DNA of 64,000 nt from Trichoplax sp. H2 (GCA_003344405.1 NOWV01000076.1:283380-347379); one strand, 5' to 3'; numbered from the stretch's first letter, positions 24,301-38,119 are shown. Translations and numbers: made by a program. Notes: generated by a model from the letters alone, not told the origin.

Positions 24301-27300
24301 TTATTTCTTTCTAGATTTTCGGCCAAGCGGAGGATTTTGCAACTGAAAAGGTGCTGAAGCTATACCTGTACCTGCTACATTTCCACCGAACAACAAACCG
24401 CTCGAATTTACAGTAACGTTCTGCTGAGGAACGGGATTAGACCCCAAAGATAGAGTATTGCCTAGCGGTTGCTGGTTCCCAAAGCTCAATGCATTATTCG
24501 CTGACGTGCTACCCGCAGGCTGAATGCCCGCAGCGTTGAAATTATTTCCAAAATTGGTAAATAGATTTGCCTGGTTTGCTGTAGTACCAAGATTATTCAC
24601 ATTGCCTAATCCTGCTAAAGCGGCTAATTGACTGTTTGCCATGTTAAAGACTACGTTGTTTAGGTACCCAACGTTGGTTGCCGCCTTTCCATTTGCTATA
24701 CGTGAGGCTATAGTACCGGATTAAAGATCATTTTATAATCTCCAAATTAATTCGGACGAGGTAACAATATGCGTAATAAAGTATATGAACTCCAAGAAAA
24801 TCGAGTAATACCTAAATACGGATTCTCGCCGGCGCTTCTCAAAATCTCAGTATGATTATGATTAGATCCAATCTTTGGCTTATCAAGATATCTCTCTAGT
24901 TATAAAAACAGTGCAACCTTAAAGAAATCACGTTACAATTGGCAAGAAGTCTCAAATTGAATATTTACGCTTTTTCTTTTTATCTTCAAAAATTCGTTCC
25001 GGATGTTTTTCTTTAAAATAGATTCGACGATACTTAATATACTGCTCGCGTTGGCTCTAATGATAGTTAACAACTCGTTGTCGTTACATACATCATATAA
25101 TATAACTAATAATCACTGCAGTTACCGACAAATTATCCTGCACGAAATACCTTAACAACTGAGTGAATGTCCTGCAACTGGACGGCTAGGGAAATCATTA
25201 CGTCGTGCATGTCCTTAAAGTAATCAGGAGCTATTTTAAAACAAAAATTTGATCTAGACATTAATTCGCCATCACCGATAAAGAAATATTTTCAAAGCAA
25301 CATCACAATATTAGAGTCAAATAGCATCCATATTATATAAAAAAGCTTAATTACCATAGGTAGAATCGGAATTTTGATTTGTCGATGCCAATAGACTTTC
25401 GATCTCTTCAATTTGCCCTTGAAATAAATTCATACTCTCTTCAAAGTGCTGCAACATACGCATAAAGTACCTGTTGATAATAATTTTACAAAATTATAAG
25501 GCAAGACCATCAATTTGTCATTCACGACAGTAGACACTGCTTAAAAATAAAATTTCTTTTCATAGTGATATAAATCTACAGTATCATACAATAATGATAT
25601 TACAGTCATTGCTCTTACGCATTAGTTTCTTGATTTTGGTAATTGGAAGGACCGTCTATGCATTTTTGGATAATTTCCGTATTTCTTAATTCCTTCATTC
25701 AATTATAGCGAAGCTGTTATATTCATACGTAGTCAACATGGAAAAGTATCAAGGAGTTCTATTTAAAAGCCGCTCCTTTATTCATTAATAAATCATTACA
25801 AACCTGCTGCGTAGCCGCGCTCAATTTACCAATCACTGTTGAATCTCTTTGCGTAGCATTACTTAAACGACCAGCAATCTAGAACAATAAATGTCACAGC
25901 TTAACGAATATTGGAGTCATCAAAATCAAGTCTACCTGTTTCACTGAGTTATCGTAAGAGAAAAGATTAAAATACTATACATACTGCTGATGTAATAATA
26001 ATCTAAGCCATCACTTATTCTTAAAGGATTACCTGGTTTAACCGTGATATTTCCTCTCTTGTCTTCTCAATTGCTTCTAGTGACATCTGATTGATTTCAT
26101 CTCTAAACTTTTTCTGTTTCTTTACTTCTTGCCTGTCAATCGCAGTTTAATAGGGCTTGTCATTAATTTTTGATGATTGTTTGAGCATAATAGTTTGCAT
26201 TCATACTACATCCTGATTATACGGTCTGAAGGCTAGTCGAACTTACGTGTATGCATTCACGATCGGACTAACTTCGTCTAACAAGTAGGAGTCTTTCACA
26301 TCTTTTACAGAACTAGTTGAGCATCATACGCAATGCATAATTTGATTACAGGGATAAGTAATCAGCGTATTTAAATAGTGAAAGAGCATCTGCAGCTCCT
26401 ACTAGTCTTAACGTAATGAATTATTACAGAAATAGAGTTGAAAAATTTACCTGCCAGAGCTTGTCCCTAAAACAATAAAATATAATTTAAATTTTTAGAT
26501 ATAGAATCTAGATATTAACTCTTCAATAGCCATGCATCATTCCATGTAATGTAGACATTTCTTTCACAGTAGCTGATATGACATGCAATTTGGAGCTAAC
26601 GAAATGCATAAAACATGACTAAAAATTTGAACTGTAAACACTACCTGAAGAGTTCTGCTTATTCAAGCCAGTACCTCCCATTACCAAGAAGGATGGATCA
26701 CTCGTTGCAGGTTTCGAAACTGCTACATTCGTGTTATTAGTAGTCAAGTTTAAATTGGCTCCAGTGGTGCCAGCTATCTGGTTACCAAGGCCAGCAAGAC
26801 TGTTTGACGTTCCGAGGCCAAAACCCGTTGAAGCTGTCGTGCCGAGACCAGGGAGAGAACTGGTAGTGATTGTTGTTGGTGCATTTAACTAGAACAGAAA
26901 AATGATTTCGATACTTTAAGTGGTAAATTCGCAGGTACAGTGCTACGACTATAAGCTTGGTAGACAGAAGTCACACTACAGTAAAAGGCTATTCAGGTTG
27001 TAATCATGTATACGTAGTATCATTACAGCAAGGGCAAATCCAGTCTCTTCAGATGATTGTAAATACTCATAATCTCATCATACAAGATGTATAAATATAC
27101 AGTTAAATGAAGGGCTAGGGATTGTTGTCATGGCATCGCATGAGCGGTAAAAATTTTACTAAGAGAAACATCTACCAACTCGTATTTCGCTACTGGCTTT
27201 GGCAGTGTGTATAACATGGTTATTATTCAAGCATTTTGTCTACTATGATTGTATTATTAGGCACTTGTAGCCACCACAATGCATGTATCACCAAGAATTG

Positions 27301-29255
27301 AAAGGTTTGTGACTGGGACCTAATTCTGCAAGTGCAAGTCAATAAGCCTGTACATACTGTATAAAGGTACTGTATTAGCAAAGCAACTTGCTCATTTCTA
27401 CTCTCTCTCTCAACTCAATGAAAGCACCCATCAAGCTGGAAAGTGGACTATCGAAAATGATGTCCCATAAACTAAACATCGACTGCCATCGGTACAATAC
27501 TATCATGGTGCCTTGAAAAGTTATACCAACACCATAACCATGTACACTGTCCAAGTGAACGCACGTATTCTAGTTGGCTTAGCTACTATGAGATATGCAC
27601 AAATTGGAAAATATTGTCTATCAATTGTCATGTTGAACTTACAGCAGTCCCGCCAGTAGCGGATAAAGTTGATGCTGTTGTAGGCAAGGAAAGCGTTGTT
27701 AGACTACCACCAATGGACAAGGTAGAGGTTGGTTTGGCCGCGTTTAAGGGATTCATGCCCTGTTGTAGTAAGTTGGTCGATGTCGATGGCGGTTGATTGG
27801 ATCCAAAAGTGAAACCGCTTGCAGGTATACTTGTTGTCGGTTGATTTTGTGCATTAGTCAAAGTAAAGCCTGAGTTTGTGGCATTGCTGACTGGTTGAGT
27901 TGTTAGCCCTCCCAATGAAAAGCCAGTCGTTGATGTTGCAGGCTGATTAGGCTGACTTCCAAATGCAAAGCCAGTTGCGGCACTTGCTGGTTGATTAGCT
28001 TGGTTTCCAAAGGATAAACCGCTTGTCGATGGTGCTGCTTGATTTGCAAATGTAAAACCCGTCGCCGATGTTGTAGGTTGATTCTGTTGGCTTCCAAATG
28101 TAAAGCTGGTGGTTGGTGCACTTGCTGCTATTGTAAAATAAGCATTAAAAATCAATCCAATATTTCAAACAACGAGCAGAGCAAAATAGAGACTAGCCAT
28201 GTCTTGTAGGTACATTCATGCTTGACCATTTTGGTTGCAAATCAAGTACGTATGCTACACTACTGGAGTATGACTGGTCAATAGTCATTCCATCTCCGCT
28301 AATTGATTTGTACAAATCCTTCTCTATCCTTGGTTAGGATTAAGCATAACCTAGTCTAAAGTTCTTACTCTGTATATTGCATTTAACTGACAATTTTTGT
28401 AAAGTTCTTACTCTGTATATTGCATTTTTACTGACAATTTTTGTAAAGTTATTACTCTGTATATTGCATTTTCACTGACTATTTTTGTAAAGTTGTTACT
28501 CTGTATATTGCATTTAACTGACAATTTTTGTAAAGTTCTTACTCTGTATATTGCATTTTCACTGACAGTTTGTAATTATTGCATTTTCACTGACTATTTT
28601 TGTAAAGTTATTACTCTGTATATTGCATTTAACTGACAATTTTTGTAAAGTTCTTACTCTGTATATTGCATTTTTACTGACAGTTTTTGTAAAGTTCTTA
28701 CTCTGTATATTGCATTTTTACTGACAATTTTTGTAAAGTTATTACTCTCTATATTGCATTTTCACTGACTATTTTTGTAAAGTTATTACTCTGTATATTG
28801 CATTTAACTGACAATTTTTGTAAAGTTCTTACTCTCTATATTGCATTTATTGCATTGTATTTTGCATTTTCACTGACAATTTTTGTAAAGTTCTTACTCT
28901 CTAAATTGCATTTATTGCATTGTATTTTGCATTTTCACTGACAATTTTTGTAAAGTTCTTACTCTCTAAATTGCATTTGTTGCATTGTATTTTGCATTTT
29001 CACTGACAATTTTTGTAAAGTTCTTACTCTCTATATTGCATTTAACTGACAATTTTTGTAAAGTTCTTACTCTCTATATTGCATTTTCACTGACAATTTT
29101 TGTAAAGTTATTACGCTCTATATTGCATTTTCACTGACTATTTTTGTAAAGTTCTTACTCTCTATATTGCATTTTAACTGACAATTTTTCATCCCTTTCC
29201 TCTCTTCCATCTTGATTTTCTTACCTGTAGTGGCGGCCGAAAATTGAAAAGTCAT
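24301..29255 (-). CDS. NUP58: Nucleoporin p58/p45 (FG nucleoporin)
   Basis: Subunit of the central-channel Nup62 complex. Thirteen minus-strand exons: 29225-29255, 27643-28127, 26645-26888, 26451-26466, 26247-26312, 26033-26132, 25804-25878, 25619-25692, 25355-25470, 25151-25230, 24969-25056, 24820-24837 and 24301-24707. They give about 599 residues, matching the human length. Residues ~1-260 are an FG region with units such as FTFGSQQNQP, LSFGNQANQP and FAFGSQPNQP. The middle (~260-470) is the coiled-coil region that pairs with Nup54 and Nup62 (FRDEINQMSLEAIEKTREEI, MLQHFEESMNLFQGQIEEIE, QREQYIKYRRIYF). The tail returns to FG sequence and ends in the basic LGRKSRKK, like the KKPPAGNKRGKR end of human NUP58. 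Two very small exons (16 and 18 nt) are needed for frame. In the last exon the acceptor could also be at 24695, in the same frame. Divergent with CCDC22. Confidence 0.93.
28357..29195. repeat. Minisatellite, unit 42-44 bp, about 17-18 copies
   Basis: Unit: TGTAAAGTTCTTACTCTGTA, then TATTGCATTT, then (T)(T/C)ACTGACAATTTT. The GTAAAG anchor falls at 28399, 28443, 28487 and 28530 and continues at 42-44 bp steps, with a few longer units (for example near 28850-28990) that carry an extra TTGCATTGTATTTTGCATT. Variants alternate ACAATTTTT/ACTATTTTT and CTCTGTA/CTCTCTA. It lies entirely within NUP58 intron 1 and fills most of it. Confidence 0.95.
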
Positions 29256-29972
29256 CTTGGCAAGGTTGAAGCTTGAGATTGAAGCGTAGTGAAGTGTCAC
29301 CTATACTGTATACTAGGGTGACCAAAGAAGTCCGCTAGCCTAATCATTGGTGGTCCAGTCCAGTCCGGTCCGCAACGGTCCAGTCCAGTCCGCGGTGGTT
29401 CAGTACTGCATCAGCCAATTTGATTCAAAATGTCGTTCGGCTACAGTTCTAACGATCGAAGAGTGTACTGTGCAGAACACTGCTCTACCACCTATACAAA
29501 CACTAGTCAGTATCATTGCAAAGTAGAGTACAGTATGAACAAATGGATCATCGCAGATTGTCCGTGCTGTCCGGATACAGGACGCTACAGCGCATGCTTA
29601 AACACCAGAGACTTGTACAGTCTACAGTCTACAGTGTACAGTACAGCAAAAGAGAAGTTCGTCTAAAATGTACTGTACGATCTTTTCTTTCCTAGTCCTT
29701 GGTATCTTAGCCACAAAATCTCTTATGAAAGCCAATCTAGTCAATCACCTTACGACAATGGTATGGTATGGGACACTATAGCCCTACTGGACAGTGCTAC
29801 ACGGTACAGTACCCAACGACTTCTGTCGAGTCGTCGTCAAAGCTGAAGCCTTTGCTACCATTGCAACCACCTCGACATCAACGCCTTCTCGTCCAACTGC
29901 TGCAATCCCATGGTAGTAATTGCAACATTATTGCCTTCTGCTCTTGTTTTTTACCTTGAAAATTAGCCAAAA
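29256..29972. promoter_or_regulatory. Shared 5' region between NUP58 (-) and CCDC22 (+)
   Basis: 717 bp separate the two start codons. At 29345-29410 there is a short direct repeat of GGTCCAGTCCAGTCC type. At 29610-29670 and 29785-29815 GTACAGT/ACTGTAC motifs cluster. The interval is richer in G+C than the rest of the neighbourhood. The open frame at 29430-29666 runs through these motifs and looks incidental. Bidirectional promoter function is inferred from arrangement. Confidence 0.5.
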
Positions 29973-32900
29973 ATGGAAGAAGTCGACAATATCATCCTCC
30001 ATACCCTCAGTCAAATTGGATGGTAAGTATAGATGATAAGGATAAAGCGTTATTGACAGTAGAAGAGGAGTTATGCCAAGCTCATGTTGATCACTATTTC
30101 ATCGACAATGAATCGTTGATGATAATCAATCATCATGTACTTGATCAACAAGAGTTTGCCAACAATCTCAATGTATTTGTTGTTATGAACAGTCGATGAC
30201 TGATCAACAAGATCATGTTGATCATGAATGATTGCAGCGATAAAGAATCGTAGAGGATGATGATAAAGAGATTGATCTAAATTGATCAGCCACGGTTTGT
30301 CATCAGGCTTCAATGGATCTCTTCTTCTGTTGATATTCTGTAGTGATCTGGAAGACGATGTCCAATCATTGAAACAATTCAATACGGATATGATCGTGCA
30401 TGCCGTTGTTCGTTGTCTAAGGGTTATCCGTAATAGTGATGACTACTTACAGTTAAAATTGCCGTCAAACATGTCAGCAAGATTTCGCTTGGCATCCAGT
30501 ATAGCTCAAACTTGTCAGGTATGGTGTTGAATTGTTCATTTTATCGTACACTACTCTACTAGTCGTATCTCTTCGCGAAAGACCAAACAGTGATCTCAAG
30601 CGCAATATTATTGTTTAGGAACTTGGCTATCGAAGTGATATCGGATACCAAACCTTATTGTATCCTAATGATGCCGACGTCAGAAGATTATTCATGTTCC
30701 TCGTTGAGAAACTACCTAAAGTGACTAGTGCAGCGGATGATGGCAATCAAGGAGGAACGTCATTTATAACGCATGAAATTGCTTCCAAGATTGAAGCTAG
30801 TTTATCTTTGCCTTGGTTGGCATCACACTGCAAAACTCATGGCGCTCGATGGTATAGCCAATCGCAAAATCATTGGATGCGAGAAGTGAGTAATCACAAG
30901 CAATAGATCAATCTTACTTGCCCTAGTTATAGTCAACGGCTAATACTGTGGTAATGCCTTGATGTCTGATCAATGTTATTTGTAGGGCAATCAAGATAGT
31001 TGCGTATTCCATAATTGGCCTGTTATTGCTCCGGAAGGCGTTGGAGATGTAACGGTGGATATTCCATCTGGTAAATGAACGTTTCATTGATATGCTTTGT
31101 GCTAGTTAGTACCACACAAAGAGAATAGATACATTCAGGATTCTTAATTAGAAATATTTTAAATATTTAATTGACCTTGTTCACATAAAATCAAAATCAA
31201 AATCTTGTCTTTCGTAAAGTAGAATTGATAAACATTCATTAATCTCTCAACAGAAACCAAAAAATTTTACCAAGAGGTTCTACCCTACGTTACTGAACAA
31301 CCTCTACGTCGTCGAGATATTCCGGCTTCTTTGCTAGCAACAAATGCAGCTGATTTAGCTGCAGAGTCAGAAATGGATATTTTAGCCGAAAAGAATTTTA
31401 AAAATGATCCTGACAATGTATTAATTCAATGTTGCAATACTATCATAATACAGTTTTGTTATCAAGCCCATTCACCGCTTCTTAAAATATCGTTCATTAC
31501 AGTCAACTGAAATTCTTCATGAAAAAATAAAGAAATTAATAGCAGATCGGTTGCGTACAGGTATGGACAAGACCAACATATCGACCGGCAATCGCGTATC
31601 TGGTAATGATCTATCAAAAGTTATTGAAGTATTTAGCGGTAAGTCAGCCAACGTTCGCCATTGGCGGATAGATATCATATCAAAGTATTGTGAATAACCA
31701 TTGAAATCATGACTTGATGTTTGAACATAAGTTGAAATATTGTTCATTTGCTTCAGATAAGATAGCCGAGTCTACTGCAAAGGGATCCCGATTCACTCGT
31801 TCTGAAAAGCTTCTATTTGCGAAGGTTAGTGAGATGGAGACTTCAAACTATTTTCAAATTTCGCCGCAATTAGGCAATCAGTAATAATCTTACGTAAGAC
31901 AAAAACTTTTTTAAGATACTATCTTGTTATTTCCACTGCAGGACACAGAAAATGCAGCATCACAAGTTGGTGCTACAAGAACTGACATTGGCACAACATC
32001 CATCGAAACTGTAAGCTTAAACACCTTGTACTTTAAAATCTTGCATTAATGAAAACAATTTTAAATAGCACTATTTATTATATAGCAACAACAACAACGT
32101 GAAGAAGAGGTAAACTCTTTGAAAACTCAGCTGGAAGAATTAAGATTTAAGATAAAATCTTTGGAGGAAGGATCAAAGAATATTGCAAACAATATTTTAA
32201 AGGTCTGCTTGGCTCGTATTTTATTAAAGTAGATTTCTTCACAAATTGCCTCACTAAATTATCACCAAGGTACTGATAATTAATTTCCAATTTTATGATA
32301 TCTTATTGCTACAAATCGATAGACCGATGAGACTATTGAAAATATAAGTGGGGAAATTACAACGCACCAAGAAATTTATAACATTAAAAAGAAAACAATC
32401 GATTTATTGCCAGAAGCAGATAAAAATATGGCCATTTTAAAGGTACTGATCGCTACAGTATTCTTGAAATTACATGTCAACCTTGGCTGTACCTAAGCTG
32501 ACCTCTAATGAAACGGCATTTATCCATTTCCTAATAAAATTTAGAAAATGATAGCCAACAGCTCCCAGCGATTAATAAAACTAACGGAGCAGTGGGAACA
32601 GCATAGAGTACCACTTATTGAAGAGTACAGGACATTAAAGAGCGCACTCATGAACAAAGAAATGGTATTAGTATACTTTCCAAATGTCGCTTGTTTAATA
32701 TCAGGGTAACCTTATCTTTTATTACTGTTTAGTCTGAAACACAGCAAAAATTAGAAGACCTGAAAATATATCGCAAAAAAATGAAAGAAATGGCTGAAGA
32801 AGCTAAAGTTAAAGACGAAGTTTACAAACAGCTGGTATGTCTTCCATTGCAATAAAAGCAAACGTTTATTGTACTTACGTTTGGAATACAAAGTAGCATC

Positions 32901-33758
32901 TTCAGTAACATGCTAATACACCTTTAGATGAGCGAATACAAGCGACTGAATAAAGATGTCAATCGGTCTTCTTATACACGCCGTATCATGGAAATTGTCG
33001 GTAATATCAAAAAGCAGAAGGACGACATCTCAAAAGTAGGAAGTGATAGAGATGAATCAAGAATTGCTAATACTAATTTATTTACCAAACATGCTAGCAC
33101 AGGCCAGTCATTGACTTGTTTAAATATTTTAAGATTATTGAAGATACAAAATCTATTCAAAGAGAAATCAATTTATTAAATGGGAAATTGGAAAGAACTT
33201 TTGCCGTTACAGATGAGCTGATATTTAAAGTTAGATTTTAATTTATGAATTAACTTATGTAATTGAAAGTAAGATCGATGAATTAAAATTGTTTAATGAG
33301 TAATTTTTAATCTCAAAGAATGCCAAGAAAGATGGAGCAGGAAAAATGGCATACAAACAACTAGCAACAATTCATGAGGTTTGATATCTAGATTAGCACA
33401 TCTCCCAGCGGTACTGTAGTTGTAACCATGTTACTTAAATTTCATCGCCGTAGAATTTTAGCACATTAACTACTATAATTGAAGAGACTGGAGTTATTTC
33501 AAGAGAAATAAGGGATTTAGAAGACCAGGTATGTTGATTTATTGGTATTGAAAAGATCTTATACGGTATAAAATATTCAATATACATGTAGATCAGATTT
33601 TAGAATCTATAGTTATGGACTTTATCTTATCTTATTACGATTAGATTGAAGCCATATCTCAGGATAATACGGTAGCAAGTTTGGAACAAATAACGCAAGA
33701 TTATAAACAAATGAAGCATGAAAATAACAGTATAGAAGCCAAGCTGGGGAAACGTTAG
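29973..33758 (+). CDS. CCDC22: Coiled-coil domain-containing protein 22 (CCC complex)
   Basis: Core subunit of the COMMD/CCDC22/CCDC93 complex, which works with Retriever and WASH in endosomal recycling. Seventeen plus-strand exons: 29973-30022, 30344-30518, 30619-30885, 30986-31070, 31254-31417, 31503-31638, 31757-31824, 31942-32010, 32086-32202, 32323-32442, 32545-32664, 32733-32834, 32928-33035, 33134-33229, 33319-33378, 33454-33528 and 33645-33758. They give about 641 residues (human 627). Matches run the whole length: MEEVDNIILHTLSQIG at the start, the calponin-homology-like head (AVVRCLRVI, SARFRLASSIAQTCQELGY, GYQTLLYP), then coiled coil with LTEQWEQHRVPLIEEYRTLK, YTRRIMEIVGNIKKQKDDIS, ERTFAVTDEL and EETGVISREIRDLEDQ. 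All junction phases agree and the TAG at 33756 ends the final coiled coil where the family ends. Confidence 0.97.
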
Positions 33759-36700
33759 GCTTTGATTCAAAACTACCCTTGTAAACTGAATCTATACCTA
33801 TAGTAATAATAGAGTTTTAATGGTACATCTAAAGAAAATTAAGGATGGATATTTTGTGAGCGTTTCTGATACTATGTCAAATATTTCAATAGTGATTTTT
33901 AGAATCAGCGTACTGTATCATTTACGTAAGTTTCTTGAAATATGTTTCTTTATAGATCTACTTTCATCAGTAATTCTACATGACAAAACTTAGATTTTTT
34001 ATAGATGTATGTGTGTATATGACAACTATAGTGACTGATATCTTAATCTTTATTGGGCACGTATAAATCGAAGCGAATAATATGATTCTATATTACGAAA
34101 TGAAAGTTGTAATTCTCTTTTGTATAAGCTTTTTGCTTAAAAATTAACGTTACTAAATGAAAACGATCAGTAGGCAATTTTTTTATGACAACTGCTGAAT
34201 CAGCTGATAGTTAGTCACCTGAAAACGTACATTACTTTTTTAACATGACTCTCTTATAGATGGTGGATACAAAGGCCGACTCCTTTAAAATGGGAACTTC
34301 ATTAATTGACTTCTATAATGCAAATTCCTCTACGTTGATTGATTACGCACGGTATGAGTGTTTGCTCCTAATTAATTTGTGGCCTTACCGCACAAAGTTG
34401 TGAATCTGTCATTACGGTCAAAGGATTTTATTTTCATTGTGTGCATGGTATGACAATAAATGATACTGATTTTCACAGCTTGTCGATAGTATAGAAAGTG
34501 TAACGTCTATTTGTTATATCTAATTCGTAAGGTTAAGCTGTTCTAAAATTTTTAAATTTAATTGGTATGCACTAATTTTACTGTTGTAGACTAGTTATTT
34601 GACTAATGTTGGTTTTACTCTGACTTGAATGCGATAGCGCACACAGGTCAGCTTAGTGTAGGCATCAAATAATTAATTGCTATGAGACTTCTTTAATAGG
34701 TGAACTCGAGCATCAGCAAATAAACCGCATGAAAATATTGTCCTATGTGCATAATTACTACATATTTAAATTTGATACTACAATAGTTACGCTAATATCT
34801 GCGTATTTACTTCCTCATCTTAGTTAATGCTACAAGCCAGAGATATTGTTTAGGATATCGTTAATTTTTCTTCTTTAGGTTGTACCTAAATTTCCATATT
34901 CCACGATCTTGGTAACCTACCAATATTTGACAGTTTAGCTAGCGGCATATTTCTTACAGTATGTAACGTAATCTTGAGTGCAATTCTTAACGATTTCAAG
35001 GCAGGAAATCCGCCTGGAAATTTATATGCAGCAAACACAAATACTGACTTCCTCTTAATGTTATTAGCATAGTTAAATACAGCATAAAGTTTCTGTCGAA
35101 TGATAGTAAGCAATTCATCATACTCACTAAATTGCCGAACTGCCGGCAAAATTATTGCAATTCTATACTCAGTAAATTGGTCAATCCTAAGCCAATACTC
35201 ATGTAAAAAGCTTGAAAATCATCAGTTACTAGTACTAACAGATGAGTATTGATTATACAATTTTATACTCAATCCTTTTATTAAACCCTCCTCTTTAGTG
35301 GATAAAACTAAGAATAATTTCACGGTAAATTCTCACTCAATCTTCAGGCAAGAAGTTTGAAAAATCATCAGTTGCTAGTATTGATGAAGGAGGAAGATCC
35401 ATTAAACACTTCTGTACTAAATCCTTTTATTAAGCCTCCGGTAAAGTGCTTGAGACTTAGAATGGCTTCATTAATAGCCATTAGATATTCTAAAACGTTT
35501 CGTGCAGAAGTAAATTAATAGAGATCAAATTATCACTCCATTTAATCCTTTAGTAATTAATTGAGCCAAAATAGAAACTTATACCAGACGAAAGTTACCA
35601 CACAAACAGCCGTAACTATTTTAATGGTATTCAGACTACGAGTATATTGATGAACCTTGAAAAATAAAGAGTGATAGAGCTACATAATTAGTAGACTGAT
35701 GATGTTATTGATTTTAAAATCGGTTCAAAGACATTTATTTTACTAGAAGTGTTGACTTTCTACTCTGCGAATAGTTTTGTAAGTTAAATGATGATTTGCA
35801 ATCAATCTATGTTCTAAGATACACCTTTGCTTGTTCTTAATGGCCCAATCAAGAAAGTATAGAATCGTCACTATTTACGCACCCTTTGATGCTATTGAAC
35901 TATGTGTTGGAATGAAAGTTTGCCATTAAAGTAGAAGTAAAAATATTTAATGTCGAGCCCAATGTTATTAGTATATTTCAACTCATAATTAGAGCCAACA
36001 TGTCCGTTTTATCCCGTTTTTAACAATAGCTATCTCGGCGGAATAATCATTGTCATTGAAATGGCCTTCTGCAACCATAGAATCCGTAGGATATCTGTAC
36101 AGAAATGTGAAATTCAATAAAATATCCCAATCTCCTACGGTAATTCATTATATTCAGTTTAAGCTATAGATGAAGGCATGTTGCTGAGCATGGATTATAG
36201 GTATCTCCTTCCTATTACAGCAGAAAGTAGAACAAAAATGGAAACTTTGTAAATTTTCTACGTGTTGTCTACTCTTTCCATCAAATTCGATCACATTAGC
36301 ATTGGCATAAGTGGCCTATCGACGCACTTTGTAAAGCATACAAACTGGAGAAGAACAGACCAATTAAGACTTCCTTATTGATTTCATTAGACAGCTTAGT
36401 TACAATTCAAATTTTTGAAGTAAGTCAATCAAGGCAATCATAAACGTGTTATCCAAGTATTCATTTCCAAGATTTCTACTTCCCTTATTCACTTTAATCA
36501 AGGTATATAATGGACAACCAATCCAAGACTACGGGTAGCGTTCATGCTGCTGTCAATGGATAATCACACGCTGCTAATCTTATAATAGAGGAAGGATAAA
36601 GCTAGCTAGGGGGTAAAAGAAACAACCTTGTCATCCGGAACATCAACTCGAATCCAACTATTCGATAATCTTAGATGAAAGAATAAGTTATTGTTTTTAT

Positions 36701-38119
36701 TTTGATCTAATTGTCAAGTCTTGAATTTAAGAGAATAAAAATATCTTGATGATTATTCATTGTTATCCAGAATGAAATAACCATCATTCTATTCATCTCC
36801 ATCAAGATTTATGTTAACAATGTCAATTTGTCAACAAGGAGTTAGCAAGATTTGTTTACTTAATCATTGTAAAAGTACAAATCACGCATTGATGCTAAAG
36901 CAACTTTTGATGCCTTGGTTGCTATTCTAGGGGATGTTTATTATTGTCGTTGCTATTGATCGCATTATGTTGCACCATACTTCATAAGAAATTCTTGCTT
37001 ATGATAGAATTTCTTATAATAGGATACATCGTTTTTGAAAGTGAATTTATTCAAGTTGAGTAATCACTGGAATTAAGAATGATCAGAACTGATCATTCAT
37101 GGACTCCTTAAATCATTGGCTCTCAGGTTTTCCCCATTTAATGGACTAAATCATAGGTAAATCAATCACATCCTATGAGTGGATAACTCTCCATTTCCAT
37201 AATGATCCATAAATATATTACCGCAAATTCTATCAATAATTATCAATTAGGATAGTTTCGTTGCTCATAACTTTATTGCTTCCAGTATAAAAATAGAAAG
37301 TTTGACGAAATCAATCACTCTTTTCAACGATCACGATAGAATCACTTGTTATTGAACTAATTCATCTCCATTTTAATGGCTATCTAAATCGATAGGGTTA
37401 ATTCTAGAACAGAAGAGTACCATCACATTTTAAGGTAAGCGAAATGGTTGTCTTCTACACTAAATAATGATAAAATTATATCATCAGAAATGAAGACATA
37501 ACGGCGATTAACATCGACAACTTTGACGATTAAACAGTGGTATCCTGTAATCTTAAGGGAGATTAACTAAATCTTCCATAATGCAAAGTTTTCCCAAAAT
37601 TGATCCTATGTTACTGCTTAAGTTATTGAGAAAGGATAACAATGACAATTTACTTTATAAACAGTTGAAAAAAGTTCTTCCATATGGAATTATCCTCTAT
37701 CTCGCTGCAGTTAACTTATTGCAATACTATATCGACAGCTAATACCATGTTGTGGCTTGATTTATTATCGTAATGGCGATGTTATAGATCCTTACTGATC
37801 ATTAAACATATCTTTCAACACAAATAGAATAAACTCATCATCAATTCTAACAATTATTAAGCAATCCTAATACATGAATGATAGAAAGTAAGTCGAGGTA
37901 AGAGAAGGAAGTAATTGTTTAGATTTTATGGTTTTGTTTTATTCGTGTTTAAGCTTTGGCCATCATTTCCATATGCCTTCTTTATCCTCCCACTTGCCTA
38001 TACAAATAATTTTCGATCCAATTCTTTAAACTATTCTAAAATCGCTATCAATACAAATTTATTATTCTAATAGTAAACGAAAGTGTTTGTCAATACGACT
38101 AAATTAAGTTTCTCCGTAT
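33759..38119. other. Long intergenic stretch, no gene recognised
   Basis: No exon with a familiar protein signature on either strand. A minus-strand open frame at 34886-35149 is not bounded by good splice sites and matches nothing I know. A degenerate echo (ATCATCAGTT-CTAGTA) occurs at 35219 and 35357. The sequence is otherwise unique and AT-rich. Confidence 0.45.

Noticed and set aside
24301-24642. A stand-alone small protein starting at the ATG at 24642
   Set aside because: The frame is the FG tail of NUP58: the exon extends upstream to 24707 and joins in phase to the coiled-coil exons.
28357-29195. Regular repeats that might suggest a CRISPR-like array
   Set aside because: The units abut directly with no unique spacers, the genome is eukaryotic, and the array lies in an intron. 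It is a minisatellite.
29430-29666. 78-codon open frame in the NUP58/CCDC22 promoter
   Set aside because: It runs through GTACAGT palindromes, has no family match, and needs a separate gene squeezed between two start sites.
34886-35149. 87-codon minus-strand open frame
   Set aside because: The peptide looks fairly normal, but there are no convincing splice partners and no recognised family. I could not separate it from chance.
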